Position numbers and translations under genes: made by a program. A stretch of DNA of 64,000 bases from Protea cynaroides. Its lineage: Eukaryota; Streptophyta; Magnoliopsida; Proteales; Proteaceae. Positions 35,160-47,803 of this stretch are shown one piece after another. Numbering within the stretch: the first letter of the stretch is position 1; every line of letters starts with the position of its first letter. The stretch lies in NCBI GenBank assembly GCA_028583415.1, contig CM053269.1:56285007-56349006 (forward strand), in the 5' to 3' direction. A model generated the notes under the pieces. The model searched no databases and was not told the DNA's origin. It saw only the letters and a program-made list of their open reading frames with translations.

Positions 35160-35749
35160 CTACTTGTCAATCTGGCCCAACTTCCCAAGGCCGTTGCATC
35201 GAGCACAGACGATCTGAGTTTGGTCCTTCCTTGCTGCATTGGCCCGTAATGTGTTCCCCGATTGCCTCACAAAACCAGCACCGTCGCATTCTGGGCACCT
35301 GTTCATTTGATTCCATTATAAGATCAGTATAAACCAAAAAAAAAAAAAAACCTGGGAGATGCATCTTGTGTGAGGTAGGTTCATGGGTGGGGTGGGTGTA
35401 TATGGAGATTACTGATAAGGAATAATTACACATCTTTGCGAGAGAAGAGGATGGGAAAGGCTGTTCCAAGCAGCGCCACTGTCACAGCACCGGCTATCAG
35501 GTAAGTATTTGAGTCCGCCGACAATTCTCCCACTGCACATACCACCGTCGAACGTGAATAGCGTATCGATTTCTCCTGCCTTGCGCTCATCATCCCATTT
35601 CCCCCTGTATGTAATAAGTCAGCAGATGATGGACGCAGCATCGATCCGGATAGCAGCCAGTGCCGTCCTGCAACCACCTTCCTCGTCGGCCGCTGCAACG
35701 AAACCGAACAAGTGAGTGCCTGCGGGTGTAGATGAGGGACAGAAGCCAT
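35160..35749 (-). CDS. Small plastid-type protein with a DnaJ-like zinc motif (2 exons)
   Basis: Exon 1 is 35430-35749 and exon 2 is 35160-35298; the GT|GTAATT donor and GAACAG acceptor join in frame to give 152 aa. The N terminus (MASVPHLHPQALTCSV...) is Ser/Arg-rich and poor in acidic residues, like a chloroplast transit peptide. AGAVTVALLGTAFPILF forms one membrane helix. The C terminus has paired C-x2-C-x-G-x-G motifs, CPECDGAG and CARCNGLG, as in half a DnaJ zinc finger. No J domain is present. The family looks like the short DnaJ-related plastid proteins of plants, but I cannot name the orthologue. Part of exon 1 (about 35600-35690) could be a retained intron. Confidence 0.78.
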
Positions 35750-35811
35750 TGCCTGATTCCGTTTCTCTTTTTTGGTCCTGATAGATTTCCTTCCTCTTAT
35801 TCAGCAACAAA

Positions 35812-36585
35812 TCCAGAAAAAACTGGTAAATTTGAAAAACTAATACGGATTTCTTAGCTTCTCAGTGATCTGATCAGTCCCAATGGGGGAAAATGCAGCA
35901 AACAGGGAGTTGAATTGATGAATTTGAGGATTTGAGGATCGCCTCGCTCTTCCCTTTGTTTTATCTCTGCACTGTCTTGTGCCTAATGGATAAGCCCAAC
36001 TGGACAAAGTCATTCATCATCACTCAGATTATGTCGTTTACGTGGACGGATAAGGTGCATAAGATATTAAGAGGAGTTCTGGGGGTCCCATCTGGGGCTG
36101 GGCCCTACTATTAAAGTAAAACTAGGCCGGGTTTGAAAACTTAGGCCCAGACAGGCCCAGTTCAGTTGGAGAATCTCAACCCTAGCCCAACACGTTCAAG
36201 GACAATCCAAACCGGCCTGGCTTGATAGTGGAATCATATAGTCTCTACGGTGTCCAATTGTTGGATCACGACTGGACGAATTGAACAACATGAACCAAAA
36301 CAGATGTGAATAGAAGATTCAATGGATGCCACGATTATAGTCAAATCATACATTGCCAACCTTGAATGACGCTAACCCGGGTCAAACGGTTGAATTAGAT
36401 GTTCTTCCTCATTTGATGGCACCAAAAGGAGAAAAGAAACCAAATGAAAGAAATTAAAATAGGAAAAGTGATGGATCACCCAACTGGGTCTGGGTGAGTT
36501 TTTGTCTTCTGGTTTAGTCTGAAACTTGACATGTTTGTAAGGAATTTTCTTAATTGGAATCTATTAGTACAATCCCCAATATTAC
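35812..36585. other. 5' flank and spacer
   Basis: This stretch holds the promoter side of the small zinc-motif gene and a GGCCCAG-rich decayed repeat near 36120-36225. No gene was seen. Confidence 0.4.
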
Positions 36586-36761
36586 CTAAACTATGTGTCC
36601 AAGATTAGATTCCCAGGATGTGCACCCAAAAAAAAAAATACAGTTGAAATGTTTTTGCCAGCAATTGCAATAATTTGAATGAACTTGGAAGGCAGGTTTG
36701 GAACTTGGATATGGTTGAAGTTGGAATTGAAGACCAAGATATCCAGTTAAGGACCTAAGGT

Positions 36762-36980
36762 TAGAACCCACGAGTAATGTCACCAGCAGAGCCAAAACGA
36801 ATTGCATTCCGTATAGGGTTGTTAGGACCTCTGTTACGACCGTACCAGGGAGTGAAATATCCATATGGATCCAAATCTTCTCCTGCGGCAATCGAAACTG
36901 TCAACTGATCCAACAGCTGGAGTTCAGCCGGATCATCCAACCAAAACAACTTAAACCCATTAATTATTAGGAGCAGCAAC
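36762..36980 (-). pseudogene. Unidentified exon-like fragment
   Basis: The minus-strand frame contains FWLDDPAELQLLDQLTVSI, AAGEDLDPYGYFTPWYGRN and GPNNPIRNAIRFGSAGD before a stop near 36762. Its composition and codon use look like real protein, unlike the surrounding AT-rich DNA. I do not recognise the family. A second splice-bounded block on the same strand lies near 37532-37615 (acceptor TTTCTCAG, donor GTGAGTAC). Either a fragmentary gene or a pseudogene. Confidence 0.35.
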
Positions 36981-37231
36981 TAGTGCTTGGGGATTAAATT
37001 TCTCTCAAGTTCAACCGTTTCTCAAGTTAAGATTCAGAGTTTGGAATCAATCTGTATGCATACCAATACATTGATATTGATTCCAGAATAAACTCCAGGC
37101 CAGAAGAGCCGAATCCAGAGCTTGCGCCATTAAAATGGAAACATGAAGCAGTTGTGGAGTCTTGGAGAATACCTCATCTTCTCAATCTTAGGATTTTCTT
37201 GAAATTCTTCCATTAAATTTTCATTTTTATT

Positions 37232-37232
<1 letters not shown>

Positions 37233-37262
<30 letters not shown>
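37233..37262. repeat. Poly-T tract
   Basis: Roughly 25-30 T residues. It could be the tail of an inverted retroposon, but no body was recognised. Confidence 0.7.
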
Positions 37263-37266
<4 letters not shown>

Positions 37267-38505
37267 GGAACATTTTCATTGGATTTATCTCTTCTTTTGC
37301 TGTTTCATTTTCTGTTTCCGTTAGGCCAAAACTGATTATACCTCAGAGCTCAGACGAGCAAGAGCTAATGGGTCAGATTCGAAGTCGTTCCCATCAGTCT
37401 TCTAATCCTTTCTGAAAATCAAGGCAGATCCCCCAGCTTCAATAGAGCTCTGTGTTTGTCTTGATTTGTGAGGAAATTATGGTTGCCAATCAGTTGGCCA
37501 TAGCAACCAACCTCCTGAGGCATTCTCAGTACTCACCTCCTCTGCTGTCTCAGATGTGACTGCGGTTGCCACTCCACGTTCAGTTTCTTCAGCGATACAA
37601 TCCGTTGTAGTTTAACCCTGAGAAAGGAAAGAATTTTAAGATAGCAGCTGCGAGTTGGAAGGTTTATGCCCACTTACTTATTATGGAGCAGCGCCGACAA
37701 AACAGAAATCCGATAGCCCCAAATTCAGGTCACGTCAATCTGCATTTCCGCTTGCAGAGCAAAGACAGATCACCGATCCTGGTAAGTGGTGACAGACCCA
37801 TAAAGGATTCCTGTTCCATTTCATTAATGCATTATTACAGCCAAGGTTTCCAATTTTGGGAACCGATCAAACAAATCTTTCTATGAAAAAGAAAGCTCTC
37901 TGAGCAACATTCTGAGACGACGTTCATGAATTCATCCAAGAATGCTTCATAACTTCATAAGAATAAAATTCAAAAGGGATTATGCATAGATTTGCTAATG
38001 ATACATACACCGAACTGAAGAAATTATCGAATTACAGAAACGGGGAAAAAAAATATAGCCATTGAAAGATTCATATAGAAATCGAAGTTCTCTATAGCCA
38101 TGCTTCATTAATTGCAGCCGCGTCTTAGCTTCAGGACTTGGAAGTACATCGAGGTCATGTACCCTCACATGATTTTCAAATTCTCCATCTGCAAATAGCA
38201 TACTTCCTTCTATTTCTTCTCTACATGAAATAGAAGTTATTTTGCAGCAAGTCTCGAGCAAAAAACATCAGAGAGCGAGTCGAACCACATTGCTTCAATG
38301 AACAAAATTTTCTTAATTTCTTGATATGTACAGTGATTAAACAGCTGCCACCTACAGTTCTCTCTTTTCCCCATTGATACCAGAGCTGCCAATTACCATC
38401 CGATCAAGGATCGATTAGAGAACACTAGCTAAAGCAGCCAAAAAAGGAGGGGAAAGGGGAACCTTTTTCTTGACTGGCCTCCAGCCTTCCCCACCCAAAT
38501 CCAAA

Positions 38506-39669
38506 TTACCATCTGGGAATCCCACCGTTATCTTCTACTGTCCAAGCGCTGCTGTTGCTGCGCCTTCGCGATGTTCTATTGAAAACAGAACTAGGCCGAC
38601 TTCTACGGGTAGCTGCAGATTCTGGAATCGAATGATGAGAAGAAGATCTAAGCCTCCCAAAGAAAGAGAAGAAACTGCGGAAAACCCGCCCCAATCCCCC
38701 ACTCTCTCTTGTTCTGCTTCCCCTGGAGGCAAATGAAATCCTCCTTTGAGCTCCTCCATTGTTGAACCCACCATCCATTTCCGTATAAACAACGGGAAGC
38801 TCACGTACAGCTGCTCGCCTACCCCCAGAAAACCTCCCAACTGCAAACCCACCACCAGGGAGCCTCCATATGGTCAACCCTACAGTGTCTTCGTCCGCCA
38901 CCGCCGGAGATTGCTCATCCTGGCTTCCATCTGACTCGCCTGAGTTTCTGCCACGAACATCCGAAGGTAATTCGTGGCGGCAAACGGGGCAAGAATTCCG
39001 AAGAGAAAGCCAAGGGAGGATGCAATCGGAATGGTATATGTGCTTACAAGGCATCTCACGGGCCTCTGAACCAAGCTCAAAAGGTTCCTTACAGACAGCA
39101 CAACAGGATTCAGTGACGACATGGTTGTCGACGATTTCGATGGTGGGCATGGACTCAACGGCGGCCTTGGAAGCCGGGGGATGCTCGCAGCGGCCAACCC
39201 CGTTGATCTCGATCTGGGCTAGCTGATCGAGCAGGCGGTCAAAACCTGATCCCATCAAGAAATCTGACATGCTAGCAGGCAGCGGACGGAGGCCTGAACC
39301 AGCACCGTCATCGTAGTAGAGCTCAAAGCTCCCCCTCTCGCCGCCACCCCCATTTTCGGTGACACCGCTATCGGCAGGCCCTCTGAGGACAATAACAGGA
39401 TTGAAAGGTGAGCGCTCACCACCATTCCTTCGGCTGCGGCGGGATCCTAGATACGTGTTCTGATCAGAAGGCGGTCGATTCCCGAGCATGTACATAGCAG
39501 CGGCAGGGAACCGTCGGCGTCGAACCTCGGGTTGTAGAGTCCGGGGAGGGTTCTCGACCTCTTCAACAAATCCTCCATCACAATCTGGGCAGACGATGGG
39601 ATCTCGGCCCCAAACTCTAACGAATCGACTACATCTGTAGCACCAGTAAGAAGACCCAGCCGAAGACAT
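38506..39669 (-). CDS. RDUF2: RDUF1/2-type RING-H2 E3 ubiquitin ligase
   Basis: Single-exon 387-aa ligase. An N-terminal zinc ribbon (C10, C13, C27, C30) is followed by a low-complexity Arg/Gly region and a C3H2C3 RING (C190, C193, C208, H210, H213, C216, C227, C230). A DUF1117-type segment follows (about 262-315, VGLTIWRLPGGGFAVGRF). This ribbon-RING-DUF1117 order is that of Arabidopsis RDUF1/RDUF2, which act in ABA and drought responses. Which of the two it matches cannot be decided. The C terminus is Ser/Arg-rich. The ATG at 39669 precedes the zinc ribbon by nine residues, as in the family. The long purine-rich leader and promoter (39.7-40.5 kb) carry stress-type motifs. Confidence 0.92.
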   Translation of the reverse strand: MSSAGSSYWCYRCSRFVRVWGRDPIVCPDCDGGFVEEVENPPRTLQPEVRRRRFPAAAMYMLGNRPPSDQNTYLGSRRSRRNGGERSPFNPVIVLRGPADSGVTENGGGGERGSFELYYDDGAGSGLRPLPASMSDFLMGSGFDRLLDQLAQIEINGVGRCEHPPASKAAVESMPTIEIVDNHVVTESCCAVCKEPFELGSEAREMPCKHIYHSDCILPWLSLRNSCPVCRHELPSDVRGRNSGESDGSQDEQSPAVADEDTVGLTIWRLPGGGFAVGRFSGGRRAAVRELPVVYTEMDGGFNNGGAQRRISFASRGSRTRESGGLGRVFRSFFSFFGRLRSSSHHSIPESAATRRSRPSSVFNRTSRRRSNSSAWTVEDNGGIPRW

Positions 39670-40199
39670 CTGTGAGCACTTTAAACAAACCCTAGCAATG
39701 CCCTTCGGTATTTAGAGATTGCTAAATACCGTTCTTTTGTTGGGAAACCTCAACCGATTGGAGCAATAGTCAACCACAGGAACTAGTTCCTTCAAATACC
39801 AGAATTCTTTACTAGCAACAGATCTTTTACAGAACAACCGCAGCCAACAAAGAAAGAAATCGGACCTAGAACTCCAGGTAAATAGCCTGCAATCAGGATC
39901 TGACGTACAAGAGGACAAAGGAAAACCCTAAGTGTCTTTCTTTTCTTCTCACCAATCTAGTAGAAATTTTCCCAAAAATGAATCTCCAAAGCTTCAAGAA
40001 ACCATGAAAATGATCATTCAGACTCCTGAAGAAAGGAGGGAGGAAAAAATAAAACAACAACGCTAAAGTAGCCGGTAGATTTACAGATCCGACAGTAAAG
40101 AAAATAAGGAAGGAGAGCTAGAAAAGAGAGATAAGATACAGAGAGGAGAGAGGAGGGGGGAGAGAAGAGAGAAAGGTCAGTGTTGTGGAGAAAGCAGGT

Positions 40200-40545
40200 A
40201 AAAGACGGAGAAAGGGTTTTAAGGATCGCTTGGAAGACTCAACGACGAAAACGCGTGCCTTTTCGTTAGCGTATTAAAAACGCTTGCACGATTAACACGC
40301 GAGACGAAGAGATTGATCACACGTCAGAGACACGTGGTGATCTGTTACTGGATGGACAATTAACGGCGTTAGAGGAAGGAGGTCGAGCGTCGACATGGAT
40401 GGGTCAACTTTCGTCAAACGAAGTTGCGAGGAAGGAAGGACTGGGCCCAGAGCCCTCAGACGCGCCGATGGACGCCCAGTCGTCAAACTGGACGTTAAGT
40501 CCAAGTCAAGCTTTTATTAACGACGTTAAACCAAGTCAAACTTTA
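40200..40545 (-). promoter_or_regulatory. RDUF promoter with G-box/ABRE and W-box-core cluster
   Basis: GACACGTGGT at 40329-40338 contains a palindromic CACGTG G-box (ABRE core), with a second CACGT a few bases left at 40318-40323. At least five W-box cores (TTGAC on the minus strand) lie near 40403, 40413, 40482, 40506 and 40536, one of them a full TTGACC. A GA-rich tract at 40120-40185 fits the leader. The transcription start is not known. Confidence 0.5.
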
Positions 40546-40559
40546 TATTAAAATCGCCG

Positions 40560-42464
40560 AGTTATTCAGTGAGAGTCGGGATCGTAGCTTGGTGGAAGTG
40601 AACGAGCGTTGTGTCACCGACATATCTAATTCAAAGGATTCGGTTGTATAATTTTGTATTTCCATTGCTGTAGTGGGACCCAAATAATACCTGGATTCAA
40701 CTCCTGCTTTAAAAAATCGAAGCTGCACTGGTAGCTGATTTCAATGGGATCGACTTACCACCCCAATATTGTCTCATAATACCCGATTCCTACAACCCAG
40801 TTTTAAATTGCCATTAATATACTTGGATTTTCAATTTTTTGTCATTAAATATACAGAAGGGCAAAAGGAAAGTAGGACTCCAAAAAACCTACTTGGGTTC
40901 CAATTCTAAATATGATGTTAATGTGTTCTTTATTCTCTTGTACCGAAGGCTTTGATATTATCGGAAATGATCATTTGATCTTTTTCCTCTCTTTGTTTTT
41001 ATGGCCATTGTTTAAATGATGCATGACTATACCTGATTTTCTTATAAATAGAAAATATCTTTTACCAAAAAAATGAAAGATAATGTCATATTGGATTTGG
41101 GTATTTAAACCTTAATGTGCTCCAATTTCCAAATCTGAGGGAGAAGTCAATGATATGTATAAAGTATTACTCCACCAGTGGGCCTATCAATTTTATTTTA
41201 TTATTATTATTTTTTTTTTGGTGGCAAATATATAAGGGTTATCTTTAAATGGTCCCTAAACCTTTCATAAAAGCATACTAGGGCATAATAATTAATAAGG
41301 GAATATAAATACTTTGACCTTTTGTTGTCCCTTACTGTATAAAGAAAAAGTATACCCAGTGCATAAAATTCCTATTACTACGAGATCTAGGAGATACCAC
41401 AAGATCTGAGGAGAGGCCATGAGCAAACGAAATTCCTACTATTATGGGATCTAGAGAGAGGCCATAGGATCTGGAGAAACGTGGAAGATAGAGGAGATGA
41501 TTGAATAAGTCGTCATTTCTATTGACTGACAGGTTCTTGATGTTGCTGTTGTTGATAAGCTTCTCGTACATGCTCAACTTTTTTACATTCTTGTCCCTCT
41601 TGTTCATTCTCAACCTTGATAGTAACAGTCCAATTCCAGGGCTGCTTCCAATAGTAGAGACTCTCTGCTGAAACATTGGATTACGATCGACAATGGCATT
41701 CAATGTTCTTCGGACAGAATAGAGGTTTGACACTCTTCTTGCAAAAACCACTTCTCAAATAAATTTAAAATAGCTACCCAAAACAAAAGTGGTGACATAA
41801 CTCCCCCCTTGGCATTTGAGATATTACTAAAACTAAATAATCTTTATCCCTTTATAAAAGGGAGTGTTAAAATGACACCTCTATAAAGTTATTTGAAACA
41901 TATTTATAAAAGGGAGTGTCAAAATGACACCTCTATAAAGTTATTAGAAACATGTAACCTTGTTTTGTCTGTTTATAAAAGGTAAGTAGACTCTCAAAGT
42001 TATTTAAATTAGAGGTAAAAGAATTGGGATTTCACAAAATTATTTGAAAATGACTTAGGCATTATCTCAATGTCAAGCATTGTCGTTCTTTTGTACCTTT
42101 TTCTTTCGAATATGCATATGGAATGACAAGAATTTATTCTCAATAAAAAAAATTTTGTTAATGGGCAAAAAAAAATAAGATGACAAATTAGTACTTGACA
42201 CCTTAGGAGATTTATAAAAATACATAGGGAACTAAACATCAACTTAAGTTCGTACAAAGAAAGAAGCCAACTATCAGAAATAATTGTACTTGTAAATTTT
42301 TCAAAAAATCCAAGACCAAAATTAATTACAAAAAATAAAATTTGGGGAGGGGGAGATTAAAAAATTTCCTTGATGCAAATTACTATCCAATAATAAGGTA
42401 AATTTTAAAGGTTTGCCATGTGATATGCAAAAGTAAAATATGGATTATTCCATGTCAAAAAGGA
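40560..42464. other. Gene-poor spacer with short repeats
   Basis: No protein family was recognised. A ~55-bp tandem repeat (TTTATAAAAGGGAGTGT(T/C)AAAATGACACC...) occupies about 41850-41957. GGATCTAG/GAGGCCAT short repeats occur at 41383-41480. Confidence 0.5.
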
Positions 42465-42465
42465 T

Positions 42466-43093
42466 AGGAATGTCAATTTGTTGCTCTCGCTCGAGCTTAA
42501 TCGGTCTTCACCATTTTAACACCTAGCGCCGTGATGGCCGATTTAGTTAATCGGTCCCTCATTGGCGAGGCATGTACATGTTTATATTTGATCCGGTCGG
42601 TCTCGATCCATAATCGGTCTTATGCTAATTAGGTTAATTTGTCTGTAAACAGTCTATAACGGACTCATTCCAAATGTTAATAAAAGTAGTGAGAGGTGTT
42701 GGTTTTCAAATCCATAATTGTTCACATGTTGTAGATTGGACACCTTCTTATAGAATTGTAAAAAAACTATTATCAGGCTTATGATCACCCATATAAATGA
42801 ATATGAGAACGGAAAGAACAAGTGAAATACTAAATAAATGAAAGAAAAAAGAGAAAATTTAATGTTTTAGGGTTAAATTTGTTTGGTTTAAACTAGGATT
42901 CAATTTGATTTAAATGTATATTTGATTCATTCGATCGGTTCAATCAGGCTACACCCTTGCACCGTGAATGCCTGTTTAATAATTGGTCTTGGCCTAAACC
43001 TGACACCTTTAATAATCTGATCAATCGATCTCAATCCATAATCGATTAGATATGATTGAACCACACGGTGTGAACCTGAAATTAACATCCCCT
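42466..43093. mobile_element. hAT-like relic with degenerate TSD
   Basis: It starts AGGAATGTCAATTTG and ends GAAATTAACATCCCCT, imperfect inverted termini. The flanks AAAAGGAT and AAGAGGAT match at 7 of 8. The interior is non-coding and rich in AATCGGTC-type motifs. Confidence 0.5.
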
Positions 43094-43094
43094 A

Positions 43095-45018
43095 AAGAGG
43101 ATGTCACATCTATCTCACAAGTGAAGTTTTACTGTAAAATGAGCAATTAATAATAGAGATTAAAAATTTTCTGTTGAAAATTCTATAAGTTAAATTATGA
43201 CAATGCCACTAACTTTGTATACAATCTTAACATATACCACCATATAATATGTGTATTTTGGATTGAAAGGTCATGGGTCCTTTTCATGACCTAGACCCTT
43301 TCAAAATGTGAAATGTGTCATTTTTTGAAGAAATCCTTGCCAATGTCATGATCATTGTTCATCCTCCAAAAGAGAAGTTCATGAAACGTAGATTAAAAAG
43401 ACAAAAAGTGACTATAATCCAATGGACAATTTTTTTTTATAGCTTTGAATACTTTGGTTCCAAAAGGAACCAAATCCAACAGGTTAGGAATAAGGCATCT
43501 TTAACAACTTGTAATTGCTGAATGACTCATGACCTATTGATTAAGTTTCCATCGTTGCTTAGACGTTTGAGTATGTGATGAAGTCATCAAGATGCTCTCT
43601 TGGAAGATAATTCATACGATTCCAACGTGATAGAGTGATACTTTGTTCGATCCCCCTTTAATTTGATGCTTACTATATGGCTTTACAGTCATAAGAAGAG
43701 TTTCTGTAAAATTTTCATCTTAAAAGTTTGAATCCATAGATGAAAGACTCCTAAATGCATAACTGGGTCAAAGACTATTTGGTAGTCTACATGTGTAACA
43801 GTACGTTCTGTGAACACGTAGAGACTGGAGACGGTGATTAATCATTGTAGAAAGACTCTCAGATGTATAAGAAGACCGAAGACTACTTACAGTAGTTAGT
43901 TTGTGTGAAACAAAACTCGATCTCAATGTCCTTATTATTTACCATTTGAATCGTATCAATTATGGATCCATCTCAATATAACTCGGTCGGGCATTTCTTG
44001 TAATTGATTCAATCACGATCATTGGATCATTGTGGAAATCTAAATAAGCAAATTTGATATTTGACTTAGATATATTGGAACATTTTTGAAGTTGATAAGA
44101 CTTTATTAGATGAAGATAAAATCATCAGTTATTCCCAACTAATTTTAGACCGTAGAGTCTGATTATCTCTCTAACTCAACTCATCCTTTCACTTTCGTTG
44201 TATTCTTTTCTTTAAACAAACAGAAAGAAAAGATCTTGAGAGAGAAGAAAAATCGCAGCATTGGGGGAGGAAAAAGAAAAAGATGAGAGAAAAGGAGAAA
44301 AGATGAGAGAGAAATGAAAAGACAAAAGATGCTCAAATCAAGTGCCTGCTTATTCTCCACTCTAAGCTTACCAAAAGTTCATCTGATTTGGTGACTTTGG
44401 TGGTGACTTTCGTTTGATTCATGGCTTTCTTTTCTTTTATTTTACCTTCTTTTACACAGCCAAATGGATGATGGTTATGGGCCTTTTACTTTCTTTATTA
44501 TTTTTATTTTTATTTTTATTTTTTTCTTTTACTTTTCTTTTCTTTTCTTTTTCTCTACATGTATGGAAACTTCCACCTCAAAGCTCATACATCACTTCCA
44601 AGATCTGGAACATAGAAAGAGTGAACTTTAATAATATTCACCATGGGGTAGTGGAGGTGAACAATAGAGTTTGTTTCTACTTTAAAGATTGAAATGTCAT
44701 CCATACATACCATCCCTCTTAAGATGTTTGGTATTAATATTCAAGTATTGAACCATAGTTATAGTAATCAGTATCAGATTAAAAATCATTCTGGATCTGT
44801 GACTCCAAACCAAAAGCCACATTTTTTTGGATTGTTTAGTGAATCAGATCGATTGATTGATCCCATCCGGTCCGGATGGAGTATCAAGCATCAACATTGG
44901 TTTCGGTCGATTGCAATCGCCATGACTATGTATTCAACCTTGGAATCTGTAAGAAAAAAAATTGAGAAAATGATTTTCCATATAGAACTAGTAAATTTGT
45001 AAAATATTACAAGAGACT
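43095..45018. other. Gene-free spacer
   Basis: Pyrimidine-rich tracts (44480-44560) and AT-rich DNA. No gene or bounded element was recognised. Confidence 0.45.
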
Positions 45019-45490
45019 TGTTGTTTCGGTTCAAATTCGTATCCGAGGTCCATCACGCTGACTAGACCTGCAAGACAAGCAAAGACAAGGGGGAGGCGGG
45101 CCTATGGCCCCGGGTCTACTTAGATGCCTAAGTTAGGCTCCGTGAATAGTCGATGGACTCGGTATCCGAACCCACAACAATATTTAAATGGAGTAGGTGA
45201 GAGATTCTCAGTCCAATGTGTCAGAACGATAATCTCAAGAAAGAGTAATAAATATAAAAAATACCTGAAACCTTAGGATTCGTGGTATTTATAGTAAATA
45301 GTGTATCTTTGTAAATATCGCTTTTATCCTTGTTTGATGTGTGATGACCGAAGTATTCTTGTAAAACTGTAGAAATAAAGCTTTTGTTCTTATTCATTGG
45401 TTGGATTTATGAGAATATCCGAATATTAATGTGGATGCTTAGATCCTAGCTGTCGCCATACCATTAGTGACACGAGAGATTTCCCTAACA
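45019..45490 (-). mobile_element. Probable solo LTR
   Basis: 472 bp bounded by TGTTGTTTCGG on the left and TTTCCCTAACA on the right (TG...CA rule, inverted TGTT/AACA). The minus strand contains a GGCATCTAAGTAGACCCGGG-type GC-rich block followed by CTTGCAGGTC, typical of R/U5 regions of plant LTRs. No matching 5-bp flank was found. Confidence 0.5.
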
Positions 45491-45599
45491 CATGTCAAAT
45501 GTCTGTAAAAAATAAAAACATAATATTCGTTCTCTATTTTGCCCACTATCTTTTTTAGTATATACATTTATATGAGAGATATTTTATACAGCTACCTCA

Positions 45600-45603
45600 G
45601 GAC

Positions 45604-45634
<31 letters not shown>

Positions 45635-47024
45635 GTGGCCTTCTTCAGGGTTAAGCATTAAAAATTTAAAAAAAAAAAAAAACAAAAATAGCAAAAAAAC
45701 AAAAACAAAAAACTAAAAACAAAAGTTGAGGCCAACTGGCTATATATCATAATTTTTTATCCAACCGTTGTATGAGTCAATCAGCTTCACATTAACCATG
45801 TCATGGGACTTCAGGCCCACATCAATAATTAATGTGATTCCATAAGGTCTTAAAATATTTGTGCAATACAGGATAGGTCATACATTTAAAATAAGAATGA
45901 AATTACGGTTTTAAATGCTGACTGTGTGAGCTGAAGATCAAGTGACTGGATTGGGACCCATTTGGCGTGGCGGAATCTGAGAGTGGAATATTACAAATCC
46001 TTGCGTGGAGAGTTTGTGTTAATGTCCGTTAGAAAGTCAATGATATAACAAAAGGCTAGCTATCCAAGTCATCTCTCTCTTTCTCTCAATGAAAGAGAAG
46101 GGAGGGAGGAAGGATGGGATACAAATGCTAGGGGTTTTTTTTGTGTTTTGGCATAAATGAAAAGATAATAAGATGTTATCTAATTAATTATGGGTTTAAT
46201 TAATTATTAAATTTATTGGTTAATGAGAGTTCGCATGCATTATGAGATTGACTGGTTATGGATTAGTTCATCGTAGATTAGAGATAAACCAATTTAGTTC
46301 ATTATGGGGGTGGTCCAGGGTTTTAGATAGTATTATGATATTAAGTTTATTGTAAACTAAATTGCATAATTCATTCCCAAACGTAGAGAGAACGAAAGGA
46401 AATCTTCTATCGATTGTGGAAGACTTGAATCAAATTTTCAACTAGATTAGGTGGAAACCAATCAGGTATATTTTTATTGATTATCTTTTTGTTATTTCTA
46501 TTGTATTCTAAGGTTCTAGTATTGATCGTTACAGTTTATGTGAAACCCTTGACATTGTATATTCTAACAAATATTTCAATAACAAAAAAAGAACTCTCTG
46601 TTTCCGTGTAACTACGCTCTCTCACATGAAACAATGAAATAACAATTATATCATTTCTCATTTCACTACCCATGTGAGAATGACAAGTACAATGAGAATC
46701 ATTTTCTGTTAAATAAATTTGCACTATTTCTTATGAAATTGTCTATAAATTTCGAGGTCAATGGATATTTCATTTGGGCCAAAAAAAATGGTGGGGTTAT
46801 CCTTACATACACATGCACTGGGTTATTTCAACGACTACCCACAAGCTTGACTCCGTGACTTATTTCTCCTTCCAACGGATCAAGCTTATAATTGTGTGGC
46901 CCAATTACTAGTATTGATAGGCTTGGGCTTAAGATGGCCTACCATAGGCATGGGTCATGAACTTTTTAAACCTAAGACAATCTCCTCTCTCGCAACAATG
47001 GTAGTGGCAACATAGAGTTTGGAT
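45600..47024. other. Gene-free spacer
   Basis: Poly-T (45610-45634) and poly-A (about 45670) tracts and AT-rich sequence. Nothing else was identified. Confidence 0.45.
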
Positions 47025-47027
47025 CAC

Positions 47028-47125
47028 CGTTGAGGTAGTGTGGATCCACCTCTAGAATATGGGACCTAATGAATATGAATGATGATGAAATCCTAGGGAT
47101 GATCCAACTACATGCAGATAAACTA
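47028..47125. repeat. Dispersed repeat copy
   Basis: GTGGATCCACCTCTAGA...ATGGGACC...GATGATGAAATCC...ACATGCAGATAAACTATTC matches 49640-49730 and, less closely, 50480-50545. Confidence 0.7.
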
Positions 47126-47803
47126 TTCTTGCCCAAAACAACTTATCCCGTAGATAATCAAAGTTCATAGATGATGATTAGTTTCCATAAGATTGCAAAT
47201 ACAAATATCACTTAAGAAACCTGTATTTCCAAGACATGATAAAACAAAAAGTAATAAACTTGATTACCATAAACTTCTTGAGAATCAATAGATGATATAA
47301 ATGTAATCCTCGTTTTTATCTCGTCAACCTTTTTTCTAAGACTGTTTGTTTGGTGGTAAAAAAAATGAAAGGAAAAGAAAGTGAAATTAGTTTTAAAAAG
47401 AAAATGAAAGCTTTTATAATCATGAATCCTGATTGTGTAAATACCTCAAAACTCTTACTATATATTGTGAATCGTATTTTTCAAATGGAATTTTTATTTT
47501 GCTTCTTAAGACCAAGGAATTTGATAACAAAATGTGATAAAAGATTAGGCAGCGATTTCAAAAAAATTCATTTAGTTTTGATTTGATTTCACTTCATTTC
47601 CCTTGCAATTACAAAGAACTTACATGAACTATAGGGTTTCATTTAATATGAATACCACCCATTCTTGGATTATTATTATTATTATTATTATTATTTAAAA
47701 TCGAAAGCCACAGCACAAACCACATATATCTACAGAACGATCCATGCTTATAAGAAAGAGGAAAGCTAGGCCAAGACCATGAGTGCAACAATTTTATCTT
47801 GCT

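Noticed and set aside
44414..44692. Phe/Leu-rich 92-aa frame that looks membrane-spanning
   Set aside because: Hydrophobicity comes from T-rich low-complexity DNA (TTTTTATTTTT, TTTTCTTTTC).
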